64,000 bases of DNA from Streptomyces sp. NBC_01116 (lineage in GTDB: Bacteria; Actinomycetota; Actinomycetes; Streptomycetales; Streptomycetaceae): NCBI RefSeq assembly GCF_041435495.1, contig NZ_CP108645.1, positions 45,829-109,828 on the forward strand, read 5' to 3'. The position numbers and the translations under genes were made by a program. This document shows positions 61,690 to 64,000 of the stretch, piece by piece. Under the pieces are notes generated by a model. That model was not told the origin of the DNA, did not search any database, and worked only from the letters and a program-made list of their open reading frames with translations. Positions within the stretch are counted from its first letter, which is position 1; the number at the start of each line of letters is the position of its first letter.

Positions 61690-62200
61690 GGGCGGCCTCT
61701 CCCGTTTCCCCAGGTCAGGCCCTGGTTTCTGTGTGGTGAGTGGTCAGACTTCCTCTTCTGCTGCCCTTCCTGCTCCCGGTGTTGTGGGGGAGTGGTGGGT
61801 GGTTTGGGGCGGTGGCGGTCATTGGAAGCCGACGGGGCGCTGCGCTGGCCGTGGGGGGCCGCGTCGGCCGGTGGCCGCCGCGCCCCGAGGGAGGTGCGGG
61901 GCGAATTCTCTTTGTTGCAAAGGGGGTTACTAAGGGGGTTGCAAAGGAGGTTGCTAAGGGAGTTGCAGAGGGGGTTGCTAAGGGGGTTGCACTCGTCCCG
62001 GACGACCCCTCTCAGTTCCCCCAGGTCAGGCCGTTTTTTTGGCGTGGTGAGTGGTCAGACTTCCTCTTCTGGCTGCCCTTTCTGTTCTGGGGGGTGGGGT
62101 GTTTGGGGGGTTGGGTTGGTGGCCGGATCGGAAGGCGGGCGCTGCGCTGGCTGTGAGGGGATCGCGTCGGCCGGTGGCCGCCGCGCCCCGGGGTGGGGCG
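61690..62200 (+). repeat. Diverged tandem duplication of about 300 bp
   Basis: The segments after the two iteron arrays match: CTCGTCC then CCCAGGTCAGGCC, then GTGGTGAGTGGTCAGACTTC (61,733 and 62,043), then GCGCTGCGCTGGC and GTCGGCCGGTGGCCGCCGCG. No convincing gene lies here, although frames remain open because of high GC. Confidence 0.65.
61915..61998 (+). repeat. 12-bp iteron array 2 (seven copies)
   Basis: Units begin at 61,915, 61,927, 61,939, 61,951, 61,963, 61,975 and 61,987 with consensus GTTGCtAAGGGG. The last unit runs into CACTCGTCC, just as array 1 runs into GCTCGTCC. Confidence 0.75.
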
Positions 62201-62520
62201 GGCAGGGCGCTCAGGGGCACCTCCAGGCAGCCCTGGGGGCCCAAGGGCTGCCAGGCCTGGAGGGCTTGTAGGGCGATTCGTTGGGCTCGGCGCCTTGTCA
62301 TGCGAAGCGTGTCCGTCGAGCCATCCGATCACGCAGGATAGGTGCGATCTCTCGACTGGGTGTCGGTGGTGGTGAGAGTCGGTGGTCTTGTTCTGGGGTG
62401 GAGTGTTCCGGGGCTGGTCAGCGGCAATTTGCGTGTGGGTGGGCCGCTGTCGTTAAGTGAGAGATCGTTGTGCGGGATCACTGTCATGGGGGTTTATCCC
62501 ATAGCGGCTGATGCTGTCTC

Positions 62521-62616
62521 AGGGGCGAGAGTCCTCACTCGCCGTTCTCACCGCCTCAGGACAGATCAGGGCTCCCCTCGGCTGAGCCCGAAGGCCTTGT
62601 GCGCGAAATACTGTCG
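62521..62616 (+). repeat. Dispersed repeat, copy B
   Basis: CTCGCCGTTCTCACCGCCTC followed by AGGACAGATCAGG and TTGTGCGCGAAAT, matching 48,981-49,075. It overlaps the last codons of the minus-strand secreted protein gene. The stretch 62,200-62,520 contains no supported gene. Confidence 0.6.
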
Positions 62617-62996
62617 AACTCACGGATCTTGGGTGCAAGCTGATCCACAGCCCGGCTCAGCCGGCTCAATTCCCCTGCCATATAGGCTTCGTAAACCTCC
62701 TTCTCAAGCCGGATAACGTCACCCCGCACGACCTCCCACACGTCAAGATCAGTGGCGGCGTCGCACAGACCTCCGGTTGCAGCCTTGATGCTCTTCCGAA
62801 GGCCCACGACGTTTCGAGCTTCCGCATAGCCAGATTGCGTGCTTCTGATTTTCTCGGCCGAATTGAGAGCCCTCGCCAGGGTGTGCCCGCATTTCCCGGT
62901 GTCGGCCTGAGCGGCCGGAGCAGTCAGGCCGATGCTGCCAAGGGCCACCACCGCAGTGGCAGCGGCGACACCGACAGCGTGAAGCGAACGCTTCAT
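62556..62996 (-). CDS. Secreted hypothetical protein nearest the telomere
   Basis: A 146-residue exported protein: signal peptide MKRSLHAVGVAAATAVVALG to AAQADTG, then a helical mature domain with two Cys (GKCGHTLAR, GLCDAATD). AGGGAGA lies 8 bases before the ATG. Its C-terminal tail (TRPSGSAEGSPDLS) is encoded by the dispersed repeat, so the original 3' end may have been replaced by the repeat. Confidence 0.55.
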   Translation of the reverse strand: MKRSLHAVGVAAATAVVALGSIGLTAPAAQADTGKCGHTLARALNSAEKIRSTQSGYAEARNVVGLRKSIKAATGGLCDAATDLDVWEVVRGDVIRLEKEVYEAYMAGELSRLSRAVDQLAPKIREFDSISRTRPSGSAEGSPDLS

Positions 62997-63151
62997 CAGA
63001 TCTCCCTAGATAGTCGGGCACCCAGCTATACCAACTCCCCTCCCATCCATCACGGCTCTCAACCAGCGGCGCGCCGAACCCGCATGCGCGGGTTACACGG
63101 ACCGGTCATTGATCCAGGTACGCGTATCGCACCGCTGCCAGCTTCGGCTGC

Positions 63152-63325
63152 TCAGACCTTGGGCTCATCGCGGTGCAGCCACCGCGCGCCGCCCTCACGC
63201 TGCACCTGGTGCTGCTCGTGCGGGCCGTCCAGCCTGCGGTTTCCCCTGGAGGGGAACGTTGCAGGAGTCGCCCGCAACGCTTCCAACACCTCCGGCTCCC
63301 ACGGAGTCAGACGCACAGGCAGCAT
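63152..63325 (-). CDS. Short hypothetical frame, possibly a gene remnant
   Basis: 57 residues beginning MLPVRLTPWEPEVLEALRAT, a Trp/Pro/Glu-rich peptide with proper codon bias. No ribosome-binding site is evident, and the end (RWLHRDEPKV) appears abrupt. The surrounding 600 bases hold nothing else. Confidence 0.3.
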   Translation of the reverse strand: MLPVRLTPWEPEVLEALRATPATFPSRGNRRLDGPHEQHQVQREGGARWLHRDEPKV

Positions 63326-63649
63326 CGCTGCAGCTCAGGGCACATTTTGTGAACAGACCCCGAAATCCTGCAACGCGTGGTCGGCCGCGTCCAGATCAGT
63401 GGCGGCGAAGGAGTCACGTACCTCCGCGGGTATCTCTCGATCGCTTCAGCGATGGGACGGGACTGAGAGAAGCTCTCACCAAAGAGGGCCAGGAAAGAAC
63501 GTGGTACACCAGTATTCAGGGACCCCGGAGAATACCCCTGAGAGGCATACACGGGGTGACGCAGAATCCCATTCTCCACCCAGGAATTCGATGTTACCTC
63601 TAAGGTTCCATAACCTCTCCGGGGGTGTGGCCTGGTTCCACCAACTCAA

Positions 63650-64000
63650 CATGCTGCATCACCTGATGCAGCCCAGTCGCCCGGAGGACCCCCCGGCCAC
63701 CCTTCCGTGTAGCCAGCCCGGCCCGCGCCAGCGGGCCGAAGGCCGTGGAGGCGTAGCCGGAGGGGCCGTTGGGCGGGGGAGCGCAGCGGGCCGGCCCAAC
63801 CCGGTACGGAGCGAAGCGGAGAACCGGTCAGGCCTTGCACAGCAAGGCCAGGCCTGGGAGCGCAGCGGACAGGCCGTCACCACCCAGGCGCAGCCTGGGT
63901 GGTGGGCGACTCGCGCAGCGAGTCGCCAGCGCGGACGCGGAGCGTCCGCGCAACCACCGGGCGCAGCCCGGTGGTTCGCTTGCCCATCGCGCAGCGATGG
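63650..64000. other. Streptomyces-type telomere region
   Basis: A run of tight palindromes facing the window end: 63,984-64,000 (CCATCGC-GCA-GCGATGG), 63,952-63,976 (arms of 11 around GCA), 63,929-63,951 (arms of 10 around GGA), 63,905-63,927 (arms of 10 around GCA), 63,878-63,904 (arms of 12 around GCA), plus weaker ones back to about 63,690. Single-strand 3' ends folding into such hairpins are the substrate for terminal-protein-primed synthesis in Streptomyces. The complement begins CCATCGCTGCGCGATGG; compared with classical ends, the outermost palindrome (CCCGCGGAGCGGG type) seems to be missing, so the true end is probably within some tens of bases. Confidence 0.8.

Noticed and set aside
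61740..62156. Open frame encoding KGVAKEVAKGVA repeats
   Set aside because: The repeat follows from the 12-bp iterons and the rest has no protein character; the matching half of the tandem duplication does not keep the frame.
1..64000. CRISPR arrays or rRNA operons
   Set aside because: No regularly spaced identical repeats with unique spacers and no rRNA-like sequence were seen; the regular arrays found have 12- or 13-bp periods without spacers.

Overview
The window is very GC-rich, has compact genes with GTG/ATG starts and GTGA/ATGA overlaps, and carries gene families typical of Streptomyces accessory replicons. Its right edge (about 63.65-64.0 kb) is a chain of palindromes with GCA or GGA loops, the architecture of a Streptomyces telomere. 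Together with a TraB/FtsK-type transfer ATPase, a ParA/ParB pair and a replication-relaxation protein, this points to the right-hand part of a Streptomyces linear plasmid or, less likely, a chromosome arm. The species cannot be read from the sequence.

Layout. 0-4.9 kb: conjugation module (Gly/Ser-rich protein cut by the left edge, small helical protein, TraB-like ATPase, a truncated RRQRL zinc protein). 4.85-6.3 kb: foreign block with a truncated transposase and a DUF6193 protein. 6.6-20.1 kb: a long co-directional set of plasmid backbone genes, many of which handle nucleotides (deoxyribosyltransferase-like, NUDT9-like ADP-ribose hydrolase, PNK-like P-loop kinase, GGDEF, ASCH). It is interrupted at 8,992-13,756 by a transposon with two tyrosine recombinases, an Imm21 immunity gene and a DUF3307 gene; the gene it interrupts is itself a DUF3307 relative. 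20.1-23.2 kb: partition locus with three copies of a 13-bp palindrome, proposed as centromere sites. 23.2-32.1 kb: small hypotheticals, a replication-relaxation gene, a P-loop kinase and an IS5-family element with a passenger gene. 32.1-40 kb: a likely defence/replication island with 13-bp-phased operator-like repeats, a zinc-ribbon protein, a GHKL ATPase fused to a PD-(D/E)xK-like domain, a helicase with helicase-associated domains, a CGNR-type zinc protein and a small nuclease.

40-64 kb: the subtelomeric half is poorer in genes and rich in remnants (Tn3, IS110, IS5, a DUF6262/TnpC-like gene), with mostly secreted products: rodlin-like, hemopexin-repeat, beta-propeller, HExxH metalloprotease, YVTN-repeat and lipoprotein. 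It also holds two cold-shock genes, an argininosuccinate synthase next to a protein kinase and a DUF6875 gene. Noncoding DNA here carries striking repeats: two clusters of ACTCACCAC sites phased at 12 and 21 bp, two 12-bp iteron arrays inside a diverged tandem duplication, and a GGGGGAAAACG-type element about 130 nt before three different genes.

How the genes may work together (inference): TraB moves the replicon, ParAB with the palindromes stabilises it, the telomere and replication-relaxation/helicase proteins belong to replication, and the GHKL nuclease with its neighbours is a plausible anti-phage or anti-plasmid function. All functional names come from motif recognition by eye; no database search was run.
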